A stretch of 55,666 nt of DNA from Bacteroidales bacterium (GTDB taxonomy: Bacteria; Bacteroidota; Bacteroidia; Bacteroidales; WCHB1-69). Shown here in pieces: positions 37,459-47,016 of the stretch; position 1 is the first letter of the stretch, and each line of letters begins with the position of its first letter. Location: assembly GCA_016285145.1 (NCBI GenBank), contig JAEEQE010000017.1:1-55666 (forward strand). Direction: 5' to 3'. Both the position numbers and the translations under genes were made by a program. Below the pieces are notes generated by a model. The model was not told where the DNA came from. It did not search any database and was given only the letters and a program-made list of their open reading frames with translations.

Positions 37459-37911
37459 ATGAACGACTGTATTTGCAGAATCTATAATGAGTCCGGCAAC
37501 GATTTGCCGGCGTATGCGTCCGAGTTGGCGGCAGGTGTGGACCTGCGTGCCAATCTGGCCGAGAGCATCGTGTTGCAGCCCGGCTGCCGCGTGCTCGTGC
37601 CCACGGGCCTCTATATGGAATTGCCCGCCGACTGTGAGGCGCAGATCCGTCCGCGCAGCGGCTTGGCTTTCAAACATGGCATCACCGTGCTCAATTCGCC
37701 CGGCACCATCGATCCCGACTACCGTGGTGAGGTCAAGGTGCTGTTAGTGAACCTCTCGCAGGAACCCTTCGAGATCTGCCACGGCGAACGCATCGCCCAG
37801 ATGGTGATCTCCCGCTTCTGCAAGGTTGTTTTCCAGCCGGTGGAATCCAAAGAAGCCCTCTCTGACACCGAGCGCGGTGCCGGCGGATTCGGTCATAGTG
37901 GTCGTAAATAA
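37459..37911 (+). CDS. dut: dUTP diphosphatase
   Basis: Homotrimeric cytoplasmic enzyme that hydrolyses dUTP to dUMP and diphosphate, keeping uracil out of DNA and supplying the thymidylate precursor. The ATG at 37459 gives 150 aa, the normal length; the open frame runs upstream into the adhesin gene but the first conserved strand begins here. All five trimeric dUTPase motifs are present: AGVDLRA (25-31), [11 protein letters not shown] (64-74), [11 protein letters not shown] (82-92) with the catalytic Asp, ERIAQMV (110-116), and the Gly-rich [10 protein letters not shown] (139-148) at the C terminus. The next gene begins 12 bases after the stop, so the two are likely co-transcribed. Confidence 0.96.
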   Translation: MNDCICRIYNESGNDLPAYASELAAGVDLRANLAESIVLQPGCRVLVPTGLYMELPADCEAQIRPRSGLAFKHGITVLNSPGTIDPDYRGEVKVLLVNLSQEPFEICHGERIAQMVISRFCKVVFQPVESKEALSDTERGAGGFGHSGRK

Positions 37912-37923
37912 GCTGTTAGAATC

Positions 37924-39240
37924 ATGATGAATAGAATCTTCCTCCTGCTGATTGCCTCGTTGCTGCTGTCGGGTGCTTCCGCCCAGACGAAGAAGACGCG
38001 TAACACCGCCGCCATGGATCCGTCGTCGATACTGGCTCGCAAGATTTCGGCCACCTATACCGACGGCCTTAAAGCCTATTACTCCGGCCGTCCCAATGAG
38101 GCCATGAAGGTGTTTCAAGGTATCATCCTGGACAATCCCAACCATGATGCCTCTTATTATATGATGGGAAAAATATACGCCGACCAGAAATCGTACCATG
38201 ATGCAGAACAGGCTCTCTTGCAGGCTGTTAAAATGGATAAGAAAAATATCTGGTATAAAATCGATCTGGCGGATATCTATATGCAGAAGGGTGAATATGC
38301 TGCCGCCGCCAAGTTATGGGAGGCCATCTGCAAGGAGAAGAATAACAACGAGTACTATCTTTACGCCCTGTCGGAGTGCTATCTGAACATGCAGAAGCCG
38401 GAGAAGGTGATTGCCACCTACTCGAGGATGGAGGATATCCTCGGGCATAATGACGAAATCACTCAAGCCAAGGTGCAACTTTGGCTGTATATGAATAAGG
38501 TGAAAGAGGCGGTGGGTGAATACGACAGGCTGATAAAACTTTTTCCGCATAATGTGGAATACTATGTGAAGGCTGGTCGTATCTATCAGAGCAACAACAT
38601 GATGCCACAGGCACTCTCGTATTATGAGAAGGCTATGGAACTGCGTGCCGATGATGCGGATGTGTGTGTGGCGATGGCAAACTACTGGGAACAGCAGGGC
38701 AACCGGCAGAAACAGTTCGAGTGTCTGCTGCCGTTTTTCCGCAACGGCTCGGCAGATATTGTGAAGAAAACGGCCCCGATGCACTCGTTCGTGAGTGAAG
38801 CGGTGAAAAATAAGAAACAGGAGGATATCCGACAGGCCGAACAGTTGGCGGATGCCCTCATGCAGGCGCACCCTGACATGGCGTTAGGCTATGCCTACAA
38901 GGCCAGCCTCAACGTGGTGCAAAAGAAATACAAGGAATCCATGCCCTTCTTCGAACAGGCGCTCTCGCGCGACAACACCGTGTTCGCCGTCTGGGATGAT
39001 TACTGCTATGTGTTGAAGCAACTCGACGACTGGACTCCCCTGCTGAAGTACGAACAGGATATTGTGAGCCTCTTTCCCAACAATGCCCGGCTGTTAAGCG
39101 GATTGGGATTGGGCTTCTTGCAGCAGAAAAAAATGGACAAGGCCCTGGAATACCTTAAAAAGGCTAATGTGTACGCCTACGATCCGGAGCTGAAAACCAC
39201 CATCCGGCAGGCTATGCAGACCGCAGAAAGCGGCCGGTAG
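37924..39240 (+). CDS. Exported tetratricopeptide-repeat protein
   Basis: The 438-aa product starts with a signal peptide (MMNRIFLLLIASLLLSGASAQ). The remainder is a string of about nine helical hairpin repeats of TPR type, for example GLKAYYSGRPNEAMKVFQGI, KIYADQKSYHDAEQALLQAV and GRIYQSNNMMPQALSYYEKA, spread from about residue 45 to 430. TPR arrays bind protein partners; here the place would be the periplasm or outer membrane. A TPR gene directly after dut is a familiar arrangement in Bacteroidales, where DUF4292 and M23 peptidase genes often follow, but those two are absent here. Its specific partner is unknown. Confidence 0.87.
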   Translation: MMNRIFLLLIASLLLSGASAQTKKTRNTAAMDPSSILARKISATYTDGLKAYYSGRPNEAMKVFQGIILDNPNHDASYYMMGKIYADQKSYHDAEQALLQAVKMDKKNIWYKIDLADIYMQKGEYAAAAKLWEAICKEKNNNEYYLYALSECYLNMQKPEKVIATYSRMEDILGHNDEITQAKVQLWLYMNKVKEAVGEYDRLIKLFPHNVEYYVKAGRIYQSNNMMPQALSYYEKAMELRADDADVCVAMANYWEQQGNRQKQFECLLPFFRNGSADIVKKTAPMHSFVSEAVKNKKQEDIRQAEQLADALMQAHPDMALGYAYKASLNVVQKKYKESMPFFEQALSRDNTVFAVWDDYCYVLKQLDDWTPLLKYEQDIVSLFPNNARLLSGLGLGFLQQKKMDKALEYLKKANVYAYDPELKTTIRQAMQTAESGR

Positions 39241-39313
39241 ACGTGTGTTTTACGATTTTCGATTTCCGATTTGTCAACTCCCCAAAGCCCAACCCCCAAG
39301 GCCCATGCACAAA

Positions 39314-39369
39314 AGCCAAAAGCTAATGGCCAATAGCTAATAGCCAATAGCTAATAGCCAATAGCCAAC
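39314..39369. repeat. Degenerate tandem 7-mers (GCTAATA/GCCAATA)
   Basis: The tract AGCTAATGGCCAATAGC followed by alternating CTAATAGC and CAATAGC units fills the space between two convergent genes. The same units occur at 29157-29242. Confidence 0.85.
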
Positions 39370-40551
39370 TTAAACCCGTTCGGCGACGATGATGACGTGC
39401 GTGGAATCCCACAGCGTGGTGCCGAACAAGAAGAGGTGGCTGCCATCCTTTGTCTTGAGTTTTTTCTTCAGTTCTTCGCTGCTTAGCGGGAAATTCCGTA
39501 CGGAAATGTTGGCTTGTGTGACGGATTGCAGTTGTTGACGAATCTCTTTTTTGTGAAAGGGAACTGTTTTTATTATTTTGAAAATCTTTCCTGGAAAATC
39601 ATCTACAATCTTCTCACCTGTATATAGATGGCTGTGCGGATGCAGTTTTGCGACGGCATAATGATGAGCGATGCTTTTGAAGGCTCCCGCTTTCATCACG
39701 GCGGCATTCGGCTCATACAGGTAGGTTCCGATTTTATCAAGGGGCGTTAAAACGGTATCGGCCTCCTCATCCATGGTGAATTGGAAGTGTTGTATCCCGT
39801 TTGGCTGTAGGTCCACAGCGTGGATGACGGGATGTGTTGTGGGCGTGTGTGCCAGCAGGAAAAGAACTTCCTTGCATTCGCCGCGCACAGCTACCACGTG
39901 TACGGATTCTGTTTCGGGCAGTTGCCGCATCGTCTGCCGGAGGTCAATCATGGGCGACAGTTTGACCATGATGCGTTGGCGGGCGTGGTCCAGAAGCTGC
40001 TGTTTCCATTCTATTATGTTGGGCTGGCAATCCTCTAATGCCACGACGCGGTTGCCGTGCGTGTCGCGCCGTGACGGGTCTATGTAGAGGCAGTCGTGGT
40101 TGGGCAAGCGCGACAAAGCCGTCTCCATGGTCTCCGTGAGGAATCGTATGTTGGAGATGCCGAAGGCATGGGCGTTGTGCCGGACGATTTCGGCCAGGTT
40201 CTCCTGTGGATCCACCCAGTCGATTTCCTTGAAGCGGGCTGCGAAGGCGAATGTGTCCACCCCGAATCCGCCCGTGAGATCGGCAAGGCTTTCGCCCTGC
40301 CAGAGGGAGGCCTTGTAGGCGGCGGTGGCGCTGGAGGAGCATTGCTCTATGGAGACCGTCGGAGGGAATACAATATCGTCATGGGCGTAGAAGTCGGGCA
40401 GTTTTTCCCGTGCCTTTTGCCGGCCTTCAATCTGCTGAAGTGCCCAATGGAAATCCACTTCCGGGTCTGTACAGCCGCGCAACGCCACCCGCCGGACATC
40501 CTCATCCTGATGTTCGGTGACGAATCGGCGGGTGGCGGCGTTTGTGAGCAA
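39370..40551 (-). CDS. Class I SAM-dependent methyltransferase, PG_1098/THUMP-like family
   Basis: The 393-aa protein has an N-terminal helical region (1-85), a Rossmann methyltransferase core with the SAM motif DLTGGFGVD (91-99) followed by an acidic residue in WVDPQ, and a DPSRRD motif after LYIDP. A C-terminal part (about 290-393) is small and beta-rich, with NFPLSSEELKKKLK near its end. This matches the family typified by Porphyromonas gingivalis PG_1098, with a ferredoxin-like and a THUMP-like C-terminal domain. The DPxRR motif in place of a (N/D)PPY motif points to an RNA target rather than a base-methylating DNA enzyme, but no substrate is known. The start lies two bases after the stop of the T9SS cargo gene, so the two share a transcript. 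Confidence 0.85.
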   Translation of the reverse strand: MLTNAATRRFVTEHQDEDVRRVALRGCTDPEVDFHWALQQIEGRQKAREKLPDFYAHDDIVFPPTVSIEQCSSSATAAYKASLWQGESLADLTGGFGVDTFAFAARFKEIDWVDPQENLAEIVRHNAHAFGISNIRFLTETMETALSRLPNHDCLYIDPSRRDTHGNRVVALEDCQPNIIEWKQQLLDHARQRIMVKLSPMIDLRQTMRQLPETESVHVVAVRGECKEVLFLLAHTPTTHPVIHAVDLQPNGIQHFQFTMDEEADTVLTPLDKIGTYLYEPNAAVMKAGAFKSIAHHYAVAKLHPHSHLYTGEKIVDDFPGKIFKIIKTVPFHKKEIRQQLQSVTQANISVRNFPLSSEELKKKLKTKDGSHLFLFGTTLWDSTHVIIVAERV

Positions 40552-40553
40552 GA

Positions 40554-41966
40554 CTATTGGCGTACGATTCTATGGGTTTCTACGGCGTTCTCGGTCTCCA
40601 CCTGAAGGATGAAGATGCCGCGATAGGGCAGCTGCAGGGTGATGTCGGCAGCGTTGGGGGTGATAGCCTCCACTAATCTGCCGTCAATGCTATAGACACG
40701 TATTTCGCGGATGGCTTCGCTGCCGGCCCGCACATGAAGCTCCTCGCGTGCAGGATTGGGATAAACGGTGACCGTCTCCCCACGATAGGTGTTGACACCC
40801 ACCTGCGACGTGTGGAACGTGGTGGATGTCCAGTTGCTGAAGAGATTGTCGCCGCACACGGCACGGATGTGGAATCCGTAGTCGGTGTTGGGAGCCAGCC
40901 CGGTCAACGTGGTGGTGTTGGTCATCAGGTTCAGCGTGGTGCCGGTGCCGATGACGAAGCCCGCAGGTCCGTATTCGCCCTCGTAGAGGTTAGAGACATC
41001 CTCCCAACGCAGGGTGACGGAATGCTCGGTGATGTCCGTAATCGTGATGTTCTGGATGTCAAAGCAGGTGTCCGGATCTTCGGGAACGGCACTGGTCAGC
41101 ATCAGATTGTCTAAAAACAGTGCCGAGCCCTGTTGTGCTGTCAGGGATGCGGAGGAGAGTAGAATCACGACTAACGAATCGGGGGTCGTGAGCGGCTGCT
41201 CCGGCAGGATGTCGTGAAGGGGGGTGTAATCGATGGAAAACGGCTGGTAGGTGGATACATCGGAGAGGTCGAGGACACCACCCCCGCCGACAACCTCGCG
41301 ATGATGTGTCGTGGGGTTGTACTTGGTGCCGAAGTATATGATGCCGCCCTGGTCGCCGCCGGTGCCGGACTGGTACTTGTAGCTTCCTTTCAGCTGCGCC
41401 GGAACAAGACCGTTGAGGGCGATGCCGCCGCTGATGTACTCGTTGACATCCAAATTCACTAAGGCGGCCATAAGGAGACTCTCGTTGGTGATGTTTTCGA
41501 TGATGGTGGACAAAAGGAGCATGACCTTGTTGAGGTCCGTTTCACCCGTGGAAAGCAGGGTGGGGAAGACCATGTTGGTCAGTGAGCTGTCCAAATAGCC
41601 GCTGACAAGCGGATAGGCTGTTTGCGTGATGATGTCGGAAAGCATGAAGCTCTCAATCTTCAGCGCTTTCTGCCCATCAGGCACGCTGCCGGTCTCGGCA
41701 CTGGCTTTGAGCAACGGAATATTCGTGTTGATGGTGATGGGTATCCCATACAGGTTGATGCTCTCGTTAACCGGGTACTTCAGATAATTCCACGAAGCGG
41801 GATAGTCGAAGTCATTGAACAATGGAAGCATGTTCATGATGGTGTCTCCCTGTCCGATTGACCAATTTTCGAAACTGTTGTTCGGAATGGGATTCGTTTG
41901 GGCATTTGTCGGAAGGGTGAAAAGGGACAAGATGCCGATGATAAGGGGTAAAAATTTTTTTTTCAT
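40554..41966 (-). CDS. Type IX secretion cargo protein with Fn3 domain and C-terminal sorting signal
   Basis: The ATG at 41964-41966 begins a signal peptide (MKKKFLPLIIGILSLFTLPTNAQ); the frame extends 15 codons upstream inside mfd. Mature residues about 25-290 start NPIPNNSFENWS and look like a carbohydrate-binding-type beta sandwich. Residues about 305-385 are a fibronectin III domain (TDITEHSVTLRWEDVSN, LAPNTDYGFHIRAVC). The last 75 residues (VYPNPAREELHVR ... IREIRVYSIDGRLV ... PYRGIFILQVETENAVETHRIVRQ) are a type A T9SS C-terminal domain, which directs passage through the outer membrane and is then cleaved. Length is 470 aa. Its ATG overlaps the mfd stop as ATGA. This is the only protein in the window with a clear T9SS tail and shows that the organism should have that secretion system. 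Confidence 0.87.
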   Translation of the reverse strand: MKKKFLPLIIGILSLFTLPTNAQTNPIPNNSFENWSIGQGDTIMNMLPLFNDFDYPASWNYLKYPVNESINLYGIPITINTNIPLLKASAETGSVPDGQKALKIESFMLSDIITQTAYPLVSGYLDSSLTNMVFPTLLSTGETDLNKVMLLLSTIIENITNESLLMAALVNLDVNEYISGGIALNGLVPAQLKGSYKYQSGTGGDQGGIIYFGTKYNPTTHHREVVGGGGVLDLSDVSTYQPFSIDYTPLHDILPEQPLTTPDSLVVILLSSASLTAQQGSALFLDNLMLTSAVPEDPDTCFDIQNITITDITEHSVTLRWEDVSNLYEGEYGPAGFVIGTGTTLNLMTNTTTLTGLAPNTDYGFHIRAVCGDNLFSNWTSTTFHTSQVGVNTYRGETVTVYPNPAREELHVRAGSEAIREIRVYSIDGRLVEAITPNAADITLQLPYRGIFILQVETENAVETHRIVRQ

Positions 41967-44900
41967 TGTATATGATTTTGGTTGCAAAAATAATTCATTT
42001 TTTCTAACCAATGCATTGCTGATTTGATTGTTGGCGTATTATGTATGATAAATAGCAGTTTGCTGTGTGTCTCCTTCAATTGGATGGCGGGGTGGTTGGC
42101 CTGCAGGAAGGCCAGCACGTTGCCGAAAGCATCCGATTGGAAGTAGGGAGAGGAGGAACTTCCGACAAAATAGCCTGTGAAGGTGCCTTTTTTGAGGATG
42201 ATCTTTTCAAAATGCAGTTCGCCAGCCAACAGTCGCAACGGTATGGTCTGCAGAAGCTCTTGCGTGGGCTTGGGCATGGGCCCGAAAATGTCCACCACTT
42301 TCTTGCGGAACTCCTCTAATTTTTCGTCGCTTTTGATGGATTCCAACTCCTTGTAGAAACTCATGCGCTCCGACACGCTGCTGATGTAATCGGAAGGGAA
42401 CAGCGCTTCAATGTCGGTCTCCAGCACACATTCGCGGGTGAGGATGCCGGAGTTGTCCGCCATGTCAACATCTTGGTAGTCGGCGTCTTTCATCTCTAAG
42501 ATGGCTTCGCTCAGGATTTTCTGGTACATCTCGTAGCCGATGTCGTTGATGAAGCCGCTCTGGTCGGCGCCGAGGATGTTGCCGGCTCCGCGGATGTCGA
42601 GGTCGCGGAGGGCAATCTGGATGCCGCTGCCGATGTCGGAGAAGTCCTCGATGGCCTGCAACCGCTTGCGGGCCTGGTCGTTGAGGAACTCGTAAGGCTT
42701 GGTGAAGAGATAACAGAAGGCCTTCTGGTTGTTGCGCCCCACGCGCCCGCGCAACTGGTGCAGCACGTTGAGGGCGAAGTTCTGCGCATCGTTGATGATC
42801 ATGGTGTTGGCGTTGACGATGTCCAATCCGGATTCCACAATGGTGGTCGAGACTAACACGTCATACTGTTGGTTGATGAAGTCCGTCATGACCTTCTCCA
42901 ACTCCTCGCCCTCCATCTGCCCGTGGCCGATGACAACGCGTGCCCCGGGCACTAACCGCTGGATAAGTCCTGCCAACTCCTTGATGTCTTGAATCTTGTT
43001 ATGTACCACGAAAACCTGTCCGTGGCGGCTCAACTCGAATTGGATGGCATCTCGCAGGATGTCCTCGTCGAACACGTGGACCTCAGTCTGGATGGGCTGC
43101 CGGTTGGGGGGCGGTGTGGTGATGACGGAGATGTCGCGGGCTCCCATGAGCGAGAACTGCAGGGTGCGCGGGATCGGCGTGGCCGACATGGTCAGCGTGT
43201 CCACGCTGACGCGCATCTCGCGCAGCTTCTCCTTGGCGGCCACGCCGAACTTCTGCTCCTCATCGATGATGAGTAATCCTAAATCCTTGAAAACGACATC
43301 TTTGCTTAGCAGCCGGTGTGTGCCGATGAGGATGTCGATTTTGCCCTCTTTGAGGAGCGCCAAGGTTTCTTTGATCTGTTTGTTGCTCTTGAAACGGTTC
43401 ACATACTCCACACGGCAGGGCATATCGCAGAGGCGGTCGCGGAAGGTGGTGTAGTGCTGCAGGGCGAGCACGGTGGTGGGCACAAGAACGGCCACCTGTT
43501 TGTTGTCGCACACAGCCTTGAAGGCGGCGCGGATGGCAATCTCCGTCTTGCCGAAGCCCACATCGCCGCAGATGAGACGGTCCATGGGGTGAGCGTTCTC
43601 CATGTCGTTCTTCACGTCCGCCAAGGTCTTGATCTGGTCCGGCGTGTCCTCGTAGATGAAGGAGGCCTCCAGCTCGGTCTGCATGTAGTTGTCGGGCGAG
43701 AAGGCGAACCCCTTGCGGGCCTTGCGCGCGGCATAAAGCTTGATGAGGTCGATGGCCAACTCCTTGATGCGCTTCTTGGTACGCTCCTTGACCTTGTCCC
43801 ATGTGCCCGACCCGATGCGGTGCAACGTGGGCGCGGTGCCCTCCTTGCCGATGTATTTGGTGATCTTGTGCAACGAGTGGATGCTCACGTACAAGATGTC
43901 GCCGTCCTTGTAGCTTAACTTGATGACTTCCTGCTCCTTGCCGTTGATTTCAGTCTTCTCCAAACCCTGATAAACCCCGATGCCGTAATCGATATGGACC
44001 ACGAAGTCGCCGGGTTGCAGGTCGTAAATCTCGCGCAGCGTGAAAGCCTCGCTCTTCTTATAACGGTCGCGGATGACTACCCGCTCGTGTTTCTCCATGA
44101 ACTGGTGGTCGGTATATACCGCCAGCTTGTGCCGCTCGTCGCGGAATCCCTCGTGCAGAATCTGCCGGATGGGCAGATAGAGGGCGTCAATGGCGTAGCT
44201 TGTGTCGTTATGATGGTTGTATTTGCCTAACAAATCAACCATGATTTTGAACAAACGGTCCAATTGCGACTGGTTTTCAGCTAAGAAAACCGTTTTGATG
44301 CCTTTCTCAAGGTTGTCAATCCATTCCAATAAAAGATAGTCGAAACTGCGTCCGAAATTGTTCTGCGGCTTCATGCCGAAGTCCAAGGTCAAGTCTGAGG
44401 AAGCTACATCCGAGGTGTTGATCAGGCAACGTGTGTGTGTGGCAAGGGCGCTGTCGTAGTCGTGCTTGCGGATGAAGAAGTCCTCGGCGCGGTGCGGGTG
44501 AGAGCTCTCTGTTTCAGAATCTTGAAGCGAAAACTCATTCTCCACGTTTTTGAAGAGCGCTCCAATCTGCGAACCGATGTCTTTGGGGTTGTCGGTCCAG
44601 AAAAGCGTGCTTGGAGGCAGAAAGTCCAGCATGGAGATCCGTTGCTCTTCCTTGTCTAAAGAGACGATTTTGGGCATGATGTGGATCTCTTCTTCCTCCC
44701 GGATGGAGAGCTGGGTTTCGGGGTTGAAATAACGGATGGATTCCACACGGTCGCCGTCTAACTCGATACGGTATGGATATTCTTCAGAAAAGGAGAAAAT
44801 GTCGAAGATGCTGCCGCGCCAGGCGAATTGCCCCGGCTCGAAGACGAAATCCTCCTGCAGATATTCGAACTCGTAGAGGAAATTCAGGAATATGTCGGTG

Positions 44901-45385
44901 GGAATCTCACTGTCACGCTTGATGATGAAGGAATTCTGGCTGACAAACTGCTGGGTGACCACCTTTTCGGCGAGTGCTTCGGGGTAGGTGACAATCACAC
45001 ACGGACTGTCGGGCTGGCGGGTCAGCTTGTTGACGATCTCGGACCGCAGCTTGACGTTGGAGTTGTCCAGCTCGTCGGTGGTGTGGGCCCGTTTGAATGA
45101 GGAGGGTAGATAGTGTACCCGCTTGCTGGTCAACGGCTTGTTGCGGTCGTCAAGCAGTTTTTCAAGGTCGTTGAAGAAGAATGCCGCCCGCTCTTTGGAG
45201 GATAGAATGAAAAGGTGCGATTGTGGACTCCCGGCGACAGCTTTGGCCGCTATCATCGGGTAGGCAGAGCCGACAAGCCCTGTCAGCGACAGGACTTTAG
45301 ATGAACTGCTCCCGATGGCAAGCATGGAAAGGATACGCTGTATTTCCGATTGGCAGAAAGTATTCTGTAGTTGGTCGATGGTCAT
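41963..45385 (-). CDS. mfd: Transcription-repair coupling factor
   Basis: Mfd is a cytoplasmic DNA translocase that removes RNA polymerase stalled at DNA damage and recruits UvrA. The 1140-aa length is normal. The N-terminal part is the UvrB-like module; the RNA-polymerase-interacting domain begins near GDFVVHIDYGIGVYQGLEK. The translocase has Walker A GDVGFGKT (606-614, Lys613), the DEEQ box (708-711) of LLIIDEEQKFGV, TMSATPIPRTL, and QLRGRVGR, and the C-terminal TRCF domain follows. The last codons run MNYFCNQNHIQ and the TGA overlaps the ATG of the T9SS cargo gene. Upstream, 147 bases without clear features separate it from the unknown two-TM gene. Confidence 0.96.
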   Translation of the reverse strand: MTIDQLQNTFCQSEIQRILSMLAIGSSSSKVLSLTGLVGSAYPMIAAKAVAGSPQSHLFILSSKERAAFFFNDLEKLLDDRNKPLTSKRVHYLPSSFKRAHTTDELDNSNVKLRSEIVNKLTRQPDSPCVIVTYPEALAEKVVTQQFVSQNSFIIKRDSEIPTDIFLNFLYEFEYLQEDFVFEPGQFAWRGSIFDIFSFSEEYPYRIELDGDRVESIRYFNPETQLSIREEEEIHIMPKIVSLDKEEQRISMLDFLPPSTLFWTDNPKDIGSQIGALFKNVENEFSLQDSETESSHPHRAEDFFIRKHDYDSALATHTRCLINTSDVASSDLTLDFGMKPQNNFGRSFDYLLLEWIDNLEKGIKTVFLAENQSQLDRLFKIMVDLLGKYNHHNDTSYAIDALYLPIRQILHEGFRDERHKLAVYTDHQFMEKHERVVIRDRYKKSEAFTLREIYDLQPGDFVVHIDYGIGVYQGLEKTEINGKEQEVIKLSYKDGDILYVSIHSLHKITKYIGKEGTAPTLHRIGSGTWDKVKERTKKRIKELAIDLIKLYAARKARKGFAFSPDNYMQTELEASFIYEDTPDQIKTLADVKNDMENAHPMDRLICGDVGFGKTEIAIRAAFKAVCDNKQVAVLVPTTVLALQHYTTFRDRLCDMPCRVEYVNRFKSNKQIKETLALLKEGKIDILIGTHRLLSKDVVFKDLGLLIIDEEQKFGVAAKEKLREMRVSVDTLTMSATPIPRTLQFSLMGARDISVITTPPPNRQPIQTEVHVFDEDILRDAIQFELSRHGQVFVVHNKIQDIKELAGLIQRLVPGARVVIGHGQMEGEELEKVMTDFINQQYDVLVSTTIVESGLDIVNANTMIINDAQNFALNVLHQLRGRVGRNNQKAFCYLFTKPYEFLNDQARKRLQAIEDFSDIGSGIQIALRDLDIRGAGNILGADQSGFINDIGYEMYQKILSEAILEMKDADYQDVDMADNSGILTRECVLETDIEALFPSDYISSVSERMSFYKELESIKSDEKLEEFRKKVVDIFGPMPKPTQELLQTIPLRLLAGELHFEKIILKKGTFTGYFVGSSSSPYFQSDAFGNVLAFLQANHPAIQLKETHSKLLFIIHNTPTIKSAMHWLEKMNYFCNQNHIQ
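41985..41992 (-). promoter_or_regulatory. Possible internal -7 box for the T9SS cargo gene
   Basis: Minus-strand TATTTTTG lies within the last codons of mfd, 19 bases before the cargo ATG at 41966. It may be only the codons Tyr-Phe-Cys, but position and sequence match the other boxes. Confidence 0.35.
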
Positions 45386-45532
45386 TGTTATGAGGCTCGG
45401 TGTGTTTCTCTTGTAATTACATTATAAATCTTTTAGCCATAATCCGAAAAATGGGTCATAAACCATATTGAATGTGGAAAGTTGTGATTGGCAGGCAACT
45501 CGTCATTCCAATAGGGAATTAATTATATAACA

Positions 45533-46987
45533 TCATATCTCCCCATCAACCATCTCTTCGCAGCGGAGAATGCCGTTGCGGTTGGCGATGATGCGGAAGG
45601 CGTGGTATTCGGTGCTCGATTCGAAATCAAAACTCATGATGATGTACAAGGGGTAGATGCGGTATGCATCGGTAAATTGGATGTGGCCGTCGGGCTCCAT
45701 CTGCTCGATGCGCACGTCCGGATCGTCCATCTTGAGGGTGTAATGCTGGATGTGAAACCGCATGATGTCGTTGATGCCGGTAAGCGGGTACTCCTTCTGG
45801 TCGTGCAGCACGCCCGTGTCGATGTGGACATGCTTGCGGTACAATAGCGTCCTCTCCTCGAACAGGTGATTGTCGGCCTCCAATGGCGACCGGTTGCGCA
45901 GACGGAGTACCTCCTCAGGCGTCTTGGCATCGTTGATGAAGTCCACCCCCTCCTTGATCCAGCCGATGTGCTGCCCGCGGAAGTCCAGCAGGCTCTTCAT
46001 GTCGAAGTATTTCTTCTTGAGCTTGTAGGCAAACTGGTTGCGCACAATCTCCTTGATGCGGTCCTTGAACATGTAGGCAATCACCAGCACGATGAAGATG
46101 ATGAACGGTGAGCTGCCAAGATACCGCTGGAAGGGTAGGGCGATGAGGGTGGAGAGAATCATGGCAATACCGGCGGCGAAACCGAAGGTGACCTGCTTCA
46201 CGGCACTCCCGTCCGGCGAGCTGTTGACCTTGAGGTAGAGTACGCTCTCGACATACTTCTTGAGCAGACTGTGCTGGTATATCAGCTGGTCGTTGGAGTC
46301 CGAACTCCTGTCCGCACGACTGTAGCCCTGGGCGGCTTTGTATTGGTATTCGTCTTGAAGCAGACGGATAAGTTGCTGTTCTTCCGCTGTATAATGATTC
46401 GGATCAATGCTTAGGTACAGCTTCAGCGCCTGGATGTTAATGATGTGGCTGAGAAACTCGTCCCCGTGACGGAAGATGTTGTGCGCCGACGGGTTGTTGC
46501 CGTCAAAACGGTTGGCCAGCGCCCGGTATTCGGTGGTGATGGCCCGGATGCGCTCGCAAAAGAGGACTATGGCCTTTTGCTTCTCCGGGATTTCCTTGAC
46601 ATCCACGATGTTGCGGACGGCATCGCGCAGCGCGCTTTTGCAGATGGAGGCGAACATTTTGACGTGGAACTCAAACTCCCGCAACGAGAAGTTGCTGGGC
46701 TCCCGAAGGTATTTGTCTAAGGATTTCCGCAGGTTGTCATAAGGATACGACTCCCTGTCAGCCAAATCAGCGAGGGTGAAGACGGGGGTGATCAGCCGTA
46801 TGTTCGACTTCACATCCCGATAGAACAGCTCTTTCCCGTAAGTGGATGCGTTGATGTTCAGGCTGTTGGGAATGAATATCCAGGTGTTGACGGCAAAATC
46901 GTTGGCCGCAGCATCTTGCGTTCCCCGAAATCCGATCTTGAACTCGATGGAGAATTTGTCATGGACTTTGGCATTGACCTGAATCAT
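45533..46987 (-). CDS. Unrecognised protein with two central membrane segments
   Basis: The 484-aa protein has no signal peptide. Residues about 1-265 are soluble: a beta-rich start (FSIEFKIGFRGTQDAAANDF) and then a helical, charged region. Two hydrophobic segments follow close together: TFGFAAGIAMILSTLIALPF (about 268-287) and SPFIIFIVLVIAYMF (about 293-307). After them a second soluble domain (about 310-484) ends in a beta-rich, acidic stretch. The layout suggests an inner-membrane hairpin with both ends in the cytoplasm. No known family was recognised. The start is 29 bases after the stop of the metalloprotease gene, so they are probably co-transcribed and may act together. Confidence 0.75.
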   Translation of the reverse strand: MIQVNAKVHDKFSIEFKIGFRGTQDAAANDFAVNTWIFIPNSLNINASTYGKELFYRDVKSNIRLITPVFTLADLADRESYPYDNLRKSLDKYLREPSNFSLREFEFHVKMFASICKSALRDAVRNIVDVKEIPEKQKAIVLFCERIRAITTEYRALANRFDGNNPSAHNIFRHGDEFLSHIINIQALKLYLSIDPNHYTAEEQQLIRLLQDEYQYKAAQGYSRADRSSDSNDQLIYQHSLLKKYVESVLYLKVNSSPDGSAVKQVTFGFAAGIAMILSTLIALPFQRYLGSSPFIIFIVLVIAYMFKDRIKEIVRNQFAYKLKKKYFDMKSLLDFRGQHIGWIKEGVDFINDAKTPEEVLRLRNRSPLEADNHLFEERTLLYRKHVHIDTGVLHDQKEYPLTGINDIMRFHIQHYTLKMDDPDVRIEQMEPDGHIQFTDAYRIYPLYIIMSFDFESSTEYHAFRIIANRNGILRCEEMVDGEI

Positions 46988-47016
46988 ACCCTCTGTTCAG
47001 CAGATATTCCTCTTGA

